This document shows, in pieces, positions 1-10,290 of a DNA stretch of 64,000 nucleotides. The DNA lies in NCBI GenBank assembly GCA_026874595.1, contig CM049317.1:44048401-44112400 (forward strand). Reading direction: 5' to 3'. Position 1 is the stretch's first letter; each line of letters begins with the position of its first letter. Made by a program: the position numbers and the translations under genes. The stretch comes from Sipunculus nudus. Taxonomy: Eukaryota; Annelida; Sipuncula; Golfingiida; Sipunculidae. Under the pieces are notes generated by a model, which was not told where the DNA came from, ran no database searches, and worked only from the letters and a program-made list of their open reading frames with translations.

Positions 1-40
1 TTATCTCAGTGTTTTTTTGTTATTGTTTTGACATCTTAAC

Positions 41-142
41 ATGGCAGATTTCAAGCCTGAGACATTTGTTGACGATCCCGACCCTGATCAACTTGAATAG
101 TTGTCAAAAGATCAGTTGTTGCGTTTGGGACAACACTTAGGT
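41..142 (+). pseudogene. gag, N-terminal fragment
   Basis: An ATG at 41 opens an acidic reading frame (MADFKPETFVDDPDPD...). It meets a TAG at 98-100, then stays open for 14 more codons up to the insertion point. The same frame resumes after the inserted segment at about 716, so this is the true start of gag interrupted by a later insertion. There is no recognisable domain in so short a piece. I infer that the TAG is a decay mutation rather than a recoded stop, because the element carries several other stops. Confidence 0.6.
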
Positions 143-705
143 TAGCCGCCGACGTCGACGCAACAGGTTTTAGGTTTCTGTTGCGTCGCCGGCCCACCAA
201 AGGGCTAACTGGAGTTATAGCACGATACGATCTGTTACTCTTAGAAAGAAAATTTAATAAAAATATTTCCTATGGTTTTAGCAAATCAATATTCACATAA
301 TATTGTATGTTGAAAGGCCTGTAATAAAAAATAACCATTCTGGAAAGCATGAAGCACCTGTAACATCAACAACTGATAGTATTTGTCCAGAGAGAATTGA
401 AGCATTAACAGCCCCGGTAGACATCTTGCATTTGGTGGCAGTCCTGTATAAGGCTTTAGGCCTGTGTACTGTTATGTTCATATATTTATTTCCTTAGTGC
501 AAAATAGGGCTGAGAACAGAACAGTAATGTTTTCTAGTGGTCAAATATACAATACACATAGTTGTACTGAACATTAATCAGTAGATATATGTTAAATCTC
601 ACAGTTGTGTATGGAGTGTTATAATAAACTGCAGGTGCAATCTATGGACTCCACAATGCGTCAGTCACTGAAAAAAAGCAACTGAGGAGTTCATTCTTAT
701 GGGCT
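141..705. mobile_element. 563-565 bp insertion in gag with 8-10 bp target-site duplication
   Basis: ACACTTAGGT occurs at 133-142 and again at 706-715, flanking the segment. The gag frame is the same on both sides, so the insertion occurred in an existing gag. The ends carry only a short inverted match (TAGCC at 143 and GGCTA at 702-706). The left end holds a nested palindrome: GTTAGCC at 141 pairs with GGGCTAAC at 202-209, and GACGCAACAG pairs with CTGTTGCGTC around an 11-base loop. Small ORFs of 62-64 codons on both strands show no recognisable protein. It is probably a non-autonomous DNA transposon. The 8-bp reading of the duplication would suit hAT or Merlin, but the termini do not identify a superfamily. 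Confidence 0.65.
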
Positions 706-715
706 ACACTTAGGT

Positions 716-1505
716 CTAAGTGTGAAAAAAACTATGAGAAAGCCTGATATCATTGCTAAAATCATGCAAGATCTTATTAGCAAAGGTGTAATTGAAGAGA
801 CTGAAGTTGAAACTTCAAAAATTGACAGCCTTGCTATGCATGTAGAATTAAAAAAGTTGGAAGTGCAACATGAGCTAGCATTGAAACAGTTAGAATTAGA
901 AAAAGAAAATCAGAGAGAAGAAAGAGAAAGACTAGACAAAGAAAAAGAAATTGAGTTAAAACGACTGGATTTAGAAAGACTTAAATTAGAACATAGTCTA
1001 AGTGCTGCCCCAAATCACAGTTTTGATGTTACAAAACACATTAGACTTGTCCCACCTTTTCAAGAAAAAGAGGTTGATACATATTTCTTACACTTTGAGA
1101 AGGTAGCTGAAAATTTAAAATGGCCTAAGGAAAATTTGGACCATGCTGTTACAAAGTGTATTGACTTGCAAGGCCAGAGAAATTTATACAGAGCTTTCAG
1201 TAGAGGCTGCTGCTGACTATGACCTGGTAAAACGGTTAATCCTAAAAGGGTACGAGTTAGTTCCAGATGCTTACCGCCAGAAATTCAGAAATTGGGAAAA
1301 GCGCAAAGAACAGACCTACGTCGAATTTGCTAGGACAAAAGAGCAGTTGTTTGATCGCCGGTGTAATTCTAAAAATGTAATGAAAGATTATGACAATTTG
1401 CGCCAGTTGATTTTGCTTGAAGAATTTAAGCGCTGCATTAACGCAGATGTTAAATCTTTTCTCATGAGAAAAGTCCTGAAACACTTGACTTTGCTGCTTA
1501 ATTAG
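716..1505 (+). pseudogene. gag capsid region, frameshifted
   Basis: The first part (722-1216) is a charged, Lys/Glu-rich coiled-coil-like stretch followed by a matrix/capsid-like segment. A frame change near 1170-1195 moves the reading into a second frame (to 1505). The second frame contains a helical segment with YRQKFRNWEKRKEQTYVEFA (about 1273-1332), the type of capsid C-terminal domain from which the vertebrate SCAN domain is thought to derive. A second frame change near 1480 and a TAA at 1499 separate this part from the nucleocapsid ORF. In an intact element the region would encode the structural capsid of the virus-like particle. Confidence 0.75.
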
Positions 1506-1531
1506 CTGATGATTATTCATTAATACACAAA

Positions 1532-2110
1532 ATGTCCTTTACTAGCAAATCAAACCAGTTATATACAAACAAGAATGTAAAACATTATGGTCAAAAGAAG
1601 TTTACAGCGCAGTCACCCAGTACTAGTAGTCCTGATAGTTCAGCAAAGCCCATATCTACATCTCAGTCCACGTCCACTGTGTCTAAGTCCAACAAAGACC
1701 AGTCATTTTCAAAGAAAATCTGTAATTACTGCAAGAAGGAAGGTCATCTAATATCTGAATGCTGGAAACTTGCGAATAGCCCAAATAATAGCAAACCTTC
1801 TGGTTTTGTTTCAAAATCTATGCATAGCATAGTACAAGAGCCAGGCTCTTTTTATGTAAATAATGGGTACAACTCCTTTGTTGACTCAAATAATGAGTTT
1901 GATGCTACGGATGCCCAAGTGCCGTCTGAATCCAAAGAAGAATCCGTAGCTTGCGGGGTAAAAACCTCAGTTGATTCCTGCGAGGAATTAAATAAGGCTA
2001 GGTCCTTTCAAGACTCCTGCGAGGAGTATTCTCTAAATAAGGCTAAGTCCTTTTATGACTCTTGCGAGAGTATTTCAAATGAGGCCAGGTCCTCTTATAA
2101 CAGAAGTTTG
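1532..2110 (+). pseudogene. gag nucleocapsid with CCHC zinc knuckle
   Basis: The knuckle CNYCKKEGHLISEC at about 1721-1762 fits C-X2-C-X4-H-X4-C, with C64, C67, H72 and C77 counted from the ATG at 1532. It is preceded by a Ser/Thr/Lys-rich stretch and followed by an acidic Ser-rich tail containing a repeated 'DSCEE...KA(R)SF' motif. Such knuckles bind the element's RNA for packaging. The upstream frame is open for a few codons before 1532, so this ATG is probably internal to the ancestral gag. The frame is lost near 2100-2112, after which the protease frame (+2 relative) is open. I cannot tell whether that shift was a programmed gag-pro frameshift or a mutation. Confidence 0.85.
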
Positions 2111-2115
2111 TTTCT

Positions 2116-2976
2116 GCTGAGAAAAATTCCTCTGTTGACTCCCATGAGGAGTTTGGTAAGGATGTAGATTCCTTAAATGACTCTGAAACAGAGTTCATGA
2201 CTGACACCTTCAATGTCAGTTCTTTGTTTGATGAGGTTGAGGTAGTAGATTCCTCTCCTGACTCTGAAATGGAGTTGTTTGAACCATTCACACATGATGG
2301 TTTTGTATCACTTTCAAGTGATTTTTTAGATTCCACCCCTATTAGAATTTTGAGGGACTCTGGTTCAGGCCAGACTCTCATGTTAGCAAACACTTTGCCA
2401 TTTTCTAATAGGTCCTTTACTGGTGCACATGCACTTGTTAAAGGTGTGTTTTCAGACAGGCACGCTTCAGTTCCGCTTCACAGTATCCATTTAAAGTCAG
2501 ATTTGATTCCTGGGAATATTACTGTGGCCATAAGAACTTCTTTACCTTTTAAGGGGATTCAGTTGCTATTAGGCAATGATGTTGCAGGTGATAGAGTACA
2601 GCCTGTACCAATAGTGACAGAAAAGCCGTCACTTGATCAGGACACTGATCCGGAAGGTCAGGAAATTCCTGGTTTGTATCCTTCTTGTGCTGTAACTAGA
2701 TCTATGGCCAAGAAAAACACACATGAGGATAATGGTCCAGATAATAACACTCTGGGAGTCACTAGTGACTCGTCTAATGACTCGCTCGTACAGGATGCAG
2801 CATTCTCAAGGTCAGAACTTATTACAAAACAGCATAAGGACCCTGACATTTCATGTTTGTTTCCCAGGGCAGTTTCTAAAGATGAGCTCTCACAGAACCC
2901 AGTTTGTTTCTATGTCAAAAATGGAGTGCTTATGCGTAAATGGCGACCTGCTGATGTATGCGCTGATGATGAGTGA
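2116..2976 (+). pseudogene. Retropepsin-like protease region
   Basis: The catalytic motif D-S-G lies at 2356-2364 in the context IRILRDSGSGQTLML. A typical second signature, QLLLGNDVAG, follows about 73 residues later and supports a single-domain retroviral-type aspartic protease, which acts as a dimer to cut the polyprotein. After the protease comes a linker ending in a TGA at 2974-2976. The same frame continues directly into integrase, so the TGA looks like a point nonsense change and the protease and integrase were once one polyprotein. Confidence 0.85.
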
Positions 2977-2997
2977 GCCATCAAACATCAAAAAGTA

Positions 2998-4130
2998 ATG
3001 CCCAAAAGCTTTCGCAGTGAAGTTCTAAGCATGGCACATGAGGCTCCTTTGTCTGGCCATTTAGGTATAAATAAAACTTATCAGAAAGTTAGTAAACACT
3101 TCTATTGGCCTAGCCTCAGGAAAGATGTTGTACAATATTGTAAATCATGCCATACATGCCAGATGGTGGGCGAGCCCAGTCAGGGTCCTCCTAGGGCCCC
3201 ACTTGGGCCTATCCCTGCTTTTGAGGAACCATTCAGTAGGATTATTGTTGATTGTGTTGGGCCACTGCCCAAAACAAAATCTGGACATGAATGCTTGCTG
3301 ACAGTCATGTGCGCGTCTACCGGGTTCCCTGATGCAATACCATTGCGCAAGGTTAGTGCCAAGGGTGTTGTCAAAGCTCTGACCAAGTTTTTTACAACTT
3401 TTGGATTACCAAAATCCGTCCAGTCTGACCAAGGGTCTAATTTTTGGTCTGGCTTATTCCAACAAGTTATGCTTGAGCTAGGTATAAAACAGTACAGCTC
3501 TTCGCCATACCATCCTGAAAGTCAGGGCGACCTCGAGCGTTTTCACCAGACATTAAAAAACATGATCAGGACTTGTTGCTATGACACACAGAGAGACTGG
3601 GATGGAGGTGTCCATCTATTGCTGTTTGCTGTCAGAGAATCCTTTCAAGAGTCCTTGGGTTTCAGTCCCTTTGAACTAGTTTTTGGACACTCCGTTCGAG
3701 GTCCATTGAAACTGCTTAAAGAAAAACTCATGTGTGAAAATCCTGATTCTCTTAGTTTACTGCAGTATGTCTCGGACTTTCGCACTAAACTACACAATGC
3801 TTCTGAGATTGCAAAGTCAAATCTAAAATCTGCACAAAGTAAAATGAAAACAAAGTATGACAAGCACACTGTAAGTAGGACGTTTAAGCCTGGTGAAAAG
3901 GTCCTTGCCTTACTTCCCATCCCTGGCAGACCTCTGCAGGCTAGGTATTTTGGTCCTTACATTGTTGACAAGAAAGTCAGTGATTTAAATTACATACTGT
4001 TGACACCAGATAGACGTAAGAAGAAACAACTGTGCCCTGTTAACATGTTGAAACCATATTATGACAGAAATAGCACATCAGATGTTGTACATAATGTTAC
4101 TGCTGTTAATCGTGTAAACACTGACCCTGA
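2998..4130 (+). pseudogene. Integrase, gypsy-type, upstream of RT
   Basis: Counting from the Met at 2998, the zinc-binding N-terminal domain has H14, H21, C51 and C54 (GHLGINKTYQ...FYWPSLRKDV...CHTC). The catalytic core shows D85, D144 and E180, giving D-58-D-35-E, with the flanking signatures IIVDCVGPL, QSDQGSNFW and YHPESQGDLERFHQTLK. The C-terminal GPY/F module is at residues 319-321 (RYFGPYIV). All catalytic residues are present, so this domain is the best preserved part of the element. Integrase joins element cDNA to the host chromosome. It lies directly after protease and before RT, which is the notable departure from the usual Ty3/gypsy order. Confidence 0.95.
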
Positions 4131-4199
4131 CCCAGTTAAAGTAGATACTGATTGTAAGTGTAATGTAGACATTCAGTGTGGTACAGTACCATTTAAAAA

Positions 4200-5606
4200 C
4201 TCAGACGTGCTTAAAAACCTGGATGCCAAACTGTCACACCTAACCGCACAAGAACAACAAGACCTCAAGAACCTGCTGCGGAATTATGAACATTTGTTTA
4301 GTGACATTCCAACGCGAACTAACATGTTGTGCCATGACGTCGATGTTGGCGAGGCAAGCGCAGTCAAGCAACATCCATATAGACTGAATCCAGAAAAGCA
4401 AAAGTATCTATAGGATGAGATTCAATATTTGCTGGACAGTGATTTTATTGAGCCTGGTAACAGTAACTGGAGTTCACCATGTATTCTTGTGCCAAAACCT
4501 GATGGAAGTTGCTGTATGTGCACAGACTATCGAAAACTGAACTCTGTCACCAAGACTGACACGTTCCCGATTCCGAGGATGGATTATTGTATTGATAGAG
4601 TCGGTAGCTCCAGGTATGTTTCCAAGTTTGACTTGCTAAAAGGATTCTGGCAAGTTCCGCTGACAGAACGAGCGAAAGAAGTGTCCGCATTTGTGACGCC
4701 GCAAGGACTGTACCAGAATAAAGTTATGCCGTTTGGCATGAAGAACTCGCCAGCCACGTTCCAGCGCCTCATCCATACGGTTGTCAAGGACATTCAGGGC
4801 TGCGACACATATATTGATGACCTCATCGTGTACAGCGACACCTGGGAGAAACATCTACAAATTCTTCGTGACCTCTTCGAAAGACTTAGTGAAGCACGTC
4901 TGACCGTCAACTTGGTAAAATCTGAGTTTTGTCATGCATTTTTGGGTCATATCGTAGGGCAGCGTCAGGTAAAACCTTTTGATGCTAAAATAAGTGCTAT
5001 TTCTGCATTTCTAGACCAGAGAACAAAAAGTAAATAATGCGTTTTCTTGGTATGGTTGGATACTACAGGAAGTTTTGTCCAAATGTTGCTGCTGTAGCTG
5101 AACCTTTGACTAATTTGTTAAAGAAGAAACAAAAGTTTGTATGGAATGTTCAGTGTGAAAGTGCATTTCAGAATTTGAAAGCAATTCTGCAAAGTTCACC
5201 AGTTTTAGCAGCTCCATACTTTTCTGTACCTTTTAAGCTAGCTGTGGATGCTAGTGATACTGCTGCTGGTGCTGTGTTGTTACAAGAAGGCAGTGATGGC
5301 ATAGATCATCCAATTTGTTATTTCTCAAGAAAGTTTAATGCAAACCAGAAAAACTACTCCACTATTGCAAAAGAATGTTTGGCTTTGATTTTGGCTTAGC
5401 AACATTTTGAAGTTTATGTTACTTCATCAGTCAGGCCTATCATTGTCTTCAGTGATCACAATCCCCTCACGTTCATGAACAAGTTAAAGTGTAAAAATCA
5501 AAGATTGTTGAGATGGAGTTTGTTCTTACAGGATTACAATCTTGATATCATGCACATTAAAGGGAAAGACAATGTACTTGCTGATTGCTTATCGAGATGT
5601 TTATGA
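4200..5606 (+). pseudogene. Reverse transcriptase and RNase H
   Basis: The RT follows integrase in the same frame. It starts within the ORF ending at 4413 and continues past that TAG. Motifs seen are WSSPCILVPKPDGS, CTDYRKLNSVT, FPIPRMD, FDLLKGFWQVPL, PFGMKNSPATFQ and the catalytic YIDD at 4810-4821, then the connection MRFLGMVGYYRKFCPN. RNase H shows AVDASD (Asp at 5247), the AKECLA glutamate and FSDHNPL, ending in LADCLSRCL before TGA at 5604-5606. The copy is broken by TAG 4411, a frame change near 5010 with TAA 5031, and TAG 5397. The active-site residues remain, so decay is moderate. RT and RNase H copy element RNA into cDNA. Confidence 0.93.
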
Positions 5607-5697
5607 AATGTTGTAAACAGGATGTTTATGTAATGTTGTAGATAAGATGATTGAGATCGCAAAAAGAAAGTTTTCCGTGAAAACTTTCTTTTTTCTT

Positions 5698-5710
5698 ACA
5701 GGAGGGGGAG
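5698..5710 (+). promoter_or_regulatory. Polypurine tract
   Basis: ACAGGAGGGGGAG lies immediately before TGTTACAGG. A purine run abutting a TG-start LTR is the normal plus-strand primer site for LTR elements. It fixes the left edge of the 3' LTR at 5711. Confidence 0.8.
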
Positions 5711-6210
5711 TGTTACAGGTGCTCTTTTTATTGTGTGGCACGGGCGTAACTCATGTTGAAGCGCTCTTGACTGGCCGCTTGTTACATTCTATGTTTAATC
5801 CGTACCTGTTGAACTCTTGTTGTCCCGCTGGCTTGGTCGTGAGTCAGGTGTACACCATGGTGTGTGGAGACACGCAGCGCTGTTTTTCTAGAGAATTCCT
5901 GAAACGTGTGTTGTGCAAGACATAGACTGTTCGAGAAGTGGAAAATTCTCGGCTTGGGGTGTGAAGGTATATAAAGGGGCTGTTTTTTAGAATCAGAGGG
6001 GAGAGAGAGAACAGCAGAGCAGATTCCAGCGGACGCAGAAGCGTGTGTCAGGACCTTATCCGACGAATGCGGCAATTATAGATTTTTCAAAGACTTTCTC
6101 CTGGATTTTATGCATTTGGACTTCAGTTTATTTTCCGGGTTGTTGTTGCAAGAATTTTCCACTGGACTGTCATTCTCCGAGAGTTTACATTTAAAGGACT
6201 TATCGTTGTG
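5711..6210 (+). repeat. 3' LTR (right edge approximate)
   Basis: The LTR starts TGTTACAGG right after the polypurine tract. A TATA box (TATATAAA, 5968-5975) followed by a purine-rich leader marks the probable U3/R transcription start near 6000. The right edge lies before the 18-bp tandem array that begins near 6222. No second LTR is in the window and no clear AATAAA is seen, so the end and any target duplication cannot be set. Confidence 0.7.
5968..5975 (+). promoter_or_regulatory. LTR TATA box
   Basis: TATATAAA sits about 260 bp into the LTR, with GGGGCTG and then a GA-rich stretch downstream. This is the expected place for the element's own promoter. If still active, it would drive transcription toward the lectin exons. 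Confidence 0.5.
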
Positions 6211-6221
6211 ATGGTGTTGGT

Positions 6222-6480
6222 ATCCATACATCATTAGTTGATTGTACATCATCAGTTGCTGGTACATCATTAGTTGATGGTACATCATCAGTTGATGGTA
6301 CATCATCAGTTGATGGTACATCATCAGTTGATGGTACATCATCAGTTGCTGGTACATCATTAGTTGATTGTACATCATCAGTTGATGGTACATCATTAGT
6401 TGATTGTACATCATCAGTTGCTGGTACATCATCAGTTGCTGGTACATCATCAGTTGATGGTACATCGTCAGTATGGTACA
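6222..6480 (+). repeat. 18-bp minisatellite upstream of an EGF exon
   Basis: About 14 copies of CATCATCAGTTGATGGTA, with variants TTAGTTGATTGTA and CAGTTGCTGGTA. The array ends 30 bp before the exon that starts at 6510. As 18 is a multiple of 3, the array gives artificial ORFs on the minus strand. Confidence 0.95.
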
Positions 6481-6509
6481 GGAGTTTCATTGTGCTTTCT
6501 ATCTGACAG

Positions 6510-6656
6510 GTGAGTGCCCGTCGTCAAAGACCGGGCCGAGCTGTCAGTGGAACTGCCACTGTCGTGACCAGGAGGAAAACAAGGTCTGTGACTCGGTGGG
6601 AGGTCGCTGTCCGTCTGGCTGCTACCCCGGCTGGATGGGACCAGACTGTCAGACAC
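6510..6656 (+). CDS. Exon: EGF-like domain 1
   Basis: 147 bp between acceptor CTGACAG and donor GTACGT, phase 1 at both ends. It encodes an EGF-like module of the multiple-EGF/scavenger type with eight Cys (ECPSSKTGPSCQWNCHC...VCDSVGGRCPSGCYPGWMGPDCQ). Confidence 0.85.
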
Positions 6657-9600
6657 GTACGTAACACTAGACGCCCCCAAACTCTTAACATACGTAACAC
6701 TAGACGTTCCTAAACTCTAACATACGTTACATTAGACGCCCCAACACTCTAGGCGAACGTTACACCACACGTCCCAACACCAATCAACTATGTAACACTA
6801 GACTGCCCCAAACTCTAAACATACGTTACACTAGACGCCCCAATACTCTACCCGAACGTTCTCCAGACGTCCCCACACCAATCAACTGCGTAACACGTTT
6901 TTTTTATCCGTGTCTTTATGAGTTGTCTGATATCCTCCACAGCTTGTCCCTCCGGCTACATGTTTATGTATATGAGTTGTCTGATATCCTCCACAGCTTG
7001 TCCCTCCGGCTACATGTTTATGTATATGAGTTGTCTGATATCCTCCACAGCTTGTCCCTCCGTGTACGTTTATGTAGGCCTATATGAGTTGTCTGATATC
7101 CTTCACAGCTTGTCCCTCTGGCTACATGTTTATGTATATGAGTTGTCTGATATCCTCCACAGCTTGTCCCTCTGGGTTCATGTTTATTTATATGAGTTGT
7201 CTGATATCCTTCACAGCTTGTCCCTCCGGGTACATGTTGTGTATATGAGTTGTCTGATATCCTCCACAGCTTGTCCCTCCGGGTACTGGGGCATCAACTG
7301 TGCGGCTCAGTGTCACTGCGCTAACGAGGGGGAGGTGTGTGATCCCGTCACCGGATCCTTCTGCGGGATCGACTTGACGTGCAAGACGGGCTGGGGAGGT
7401 CCCGGATGTCAGGAAGGTAAGCAATCATGGACACCAAGGTCAAGGACGACATGTGAATTCAGTGCCAAATTAGTCCTCCACATGTTCCTCGGCAAAGGAT
7501 AAAGCGAGATCTGTGCGCCGGGCGGGCTAGATACACCATTTACTTTATGTTTTGAAATGGCTGTATATTATATAAAACGTTTTCAGGATTTATGTTTATA
7601 TAAGAAACAATTGATTTCATTGTAAAAGAATGGGGTTATATTAGTTAATAATGTGAACAGCTGAAGCTTTTCAAAAGTTAAATTGAAATATTCGATAGAA
7701 ATTCTCCCAAACAAAATATTACACAAAGACATAATTTGTCCGACGTAGATTTTAAATTACACCCCAAAATTTGGATCATAAAAAAAACCCATCAGGAAAC
7801 GTTAAGGTGAAGTGGTTGACAGATCTTTATATATGTGTGTGGAGTCGATACCTTACAGTCTGTAACAGAGACCTGATGTGATTGTGTTGTTTGACCGTGA
7901 CAGGTAACATCGCGTACCGTAAGGTGTGTCGTCAGTCCAGCACGGCGTTTGCCGGGACCTGTGAGAAGGCGGTGGACGGAGTGACCCAGCAGTACTACTG
8001 GCGGGGGTCGTGCAGTCACACCACGTCGGAGTACGAGCCCTGGTTCAAGATGAACCTGGGATACATCGCCAGTGTGGCAAGTGTCACCATCGTAAACAGA
8101 CAGTCATGGTGTAAGTCATCTTTATCTTATCTACCAGAAATGGAATCAGCATTTTTATCTTTACTTTAATTAATATTGGTAATTTGGTATTGTTTAACTT
8201 AACGAGGTGTCATGATGCTGTGATATCGAATCTTGCCTGACCGATTATCAACATTCAAACAAGTCTAAAACAACTGACAAGTCTTATGATAAGACATTCA
8301 CTTAAAAAGCGACATTGACTTCATCTTTCTTCTTCATTAAATACTAAGTATATGACTTTTTCCCCTAAATTTGATGCAAATTCAATTAATAATTTATTGT
8401 ATACATACACATTTAAATTAACAGTGGTATGTCTCAGTCTCAGGTAGCTCTGCCAGGGCGTTAGTATTTTTGTTTGCTACTAAAAACGCGTAAATGATAC
8501 GTGATTCCATGCATGCACTGATACCCGTAGCTCCGTGTTTGCTCTTAGGGCCAGAGTGGCAGTACCGACACTTAGCGTTACAAGACCGTGAGAGAACGTT
8601 TGATTTCTCTGTCAGAGGCAACAATTAAGTCTTAACCATTTCATGGACTGGGTCAGTCTAAGTCTCAGGTATCAAATGGATAGGGAATATAGATATATAT
8701 AACAACCAAGGTTTTGCGTGAATTCAAATAGCACTTTAGTGTATTATGGGCAAGGATAAAAAGCTGGATAAATAGGCCGACCTACAGACATGCTAAAAAC
8801 CGTGTCATATTAACGCAAAAAAAAATAAAAATAAAATAAAATCTTTAAGTAATTTTAGTATCCTGCAGCATATGTGCGTAGTGTTCCCTTTATATTCACA
8901 TTCACATCTGACGTTAATGTATTGACAGCTAAGCCTGTGGCTGAGCGCCTGGCAGGGTTTGAGGTTCGAGTCGGTAACGACGGCAGCAACAACATGCGAC
9001 TAAACTCGCTCTGTAACTCCTACGTCACAGCTGTGAAAAACGCCGAAATCGTCAAGATCACGTGCTCTCAAAAACTGCAGGGTCAGTACGTGAGTGTCCA
9101 GATATACGGCCGGACGGAGTATCTGACCATGTGTGAGGTCGTGGTCTCAGGATACGTGTACGCCAAGGGTGAGAAACAACAGTATATAACACCATCACTT
9201 ACAACACATATAATAACGTTGAAGTGCCCCACTGGATATAGCTCTTTGACTTGTCAAGATCTAATTTATAGGTTGATTTGTAGTATATATACACGATATA
9301 TTATCCAGTTATGTGACCTAGAAGTATAAATTTATGAAGGGACTAATTAAATGCCTACACCTTTATCTACAAGATATAATTAAGGTAATTATTAATTTAC
9401 TAATACACCAGAATTACCAGATTTCAGTCATACCAGGTGAGCTGGTCCTGTTACAAGGCATTGTGGGGCAGCAGGACCCGATGAGCTATGTTTGGGACAT
9501 TGTTCAGATGGAATAATAGTACCAAATGAGGTCATTTTGTGACTGACAAGATATTGTTAAAATGCTTAAGAATACGTTTGACCCATTGAGGTAGTTCTGT

Positions 9601-10234
9601 GACTTTGAAGACTATCAAGGCGCAACAAATCACCTTCAAGACGTGAGTAATGTGGCACAACAGTGCTTGATTTTGTTCTATGACATTTAAAGTTATTGTC
9701 ATTTAGAGGAGGACCCGATGAACCATGCAGTGTTGGGACATAAAAGACATTGTAACCAGTATACCGTATGACTTGGCTGTTTAGATTCCCAAACATTATT
9801 GAAGGGAGCAGTCAGACTTCAGTATATGAAAATATACAAAGATGGGTATAAATCCTTGCCTGCTAGACTCGTGTATGTGTTAATAATCTTGCAGAGTGTA
9901 CCTCTGGTAACTGGGGACCGATGTGCGGCTACCAGTGCGGAAAGTGTCGCTATGGCGCCACATGTGATCCTATCACGGGGAACTGTCCCTCTGGATGTGA
10001 CTCGGGGTACCAAGGATCCGACTGCACCAAAAGTACGTAGGTCTATTCTACATAGTTGAGTGGGCAGCTTTACCGTCAGTGTGAGAATAATACTGAATCA
10101 TTGTGCTTATTAATAATTGTTACGACTTATCAGGTTATTATACCGCTAGTATTTCGATATATATTTTGTTGAAGAGCAGCTATATTTACAGTCCTACCCC
10201 GCACCAATTAAATGGGAGCCGTCATAGTGTATGC

Positions 10235-10290
<56 letters not shown>

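Larger units (their letters stand above)
1..6210 (+). mobile_element. Degenerate Gmr1-like Ty3/gypsy LTR retrotransposon, 5' end outside the window
   Basis: Domains in order are gag with a CCHC knuckle, aspartic protease, integrase (HHCC zinc finger, D-D-35-E core, GPY/F module), reverse transcriptase (YIDD), RNase H, a purine tract and a 3' LTR. The integrase and RT are gypsy-like in motif, but integrase precedes RT. That order is known for Gmr1-like elements and differs from ordinary Ty3/gypsy (RT-RH-IN). The copy is dead: in-frame stops lie at 98, 2974, 4411, 5031 and 5397, frame changes near 1180, 1480, 2105 and 5010, and a separate insertion interrupts gag. Only 40 bp precede the gag ATG, so the 5' LTR and primer-binding site are not seen. 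The 3' boundary is uncertain to within tens of bases because no second LTR is available for comparison. Confidence 0.9.

Noticed and set aside
1-40. Remnant of the 5' LTR
   Set aside because: I could not align these 40 bases with the 3' LTR region 5711-6210. They are more likely untranslated leader before gag.
6076-6490. Minus-strand ORFs of 96-129 codons with a Met/Tyr/Gln or Asp/Val repeat
   Set aside because: Translation of the 18-bp minisatellite and LTR end. No independent support.
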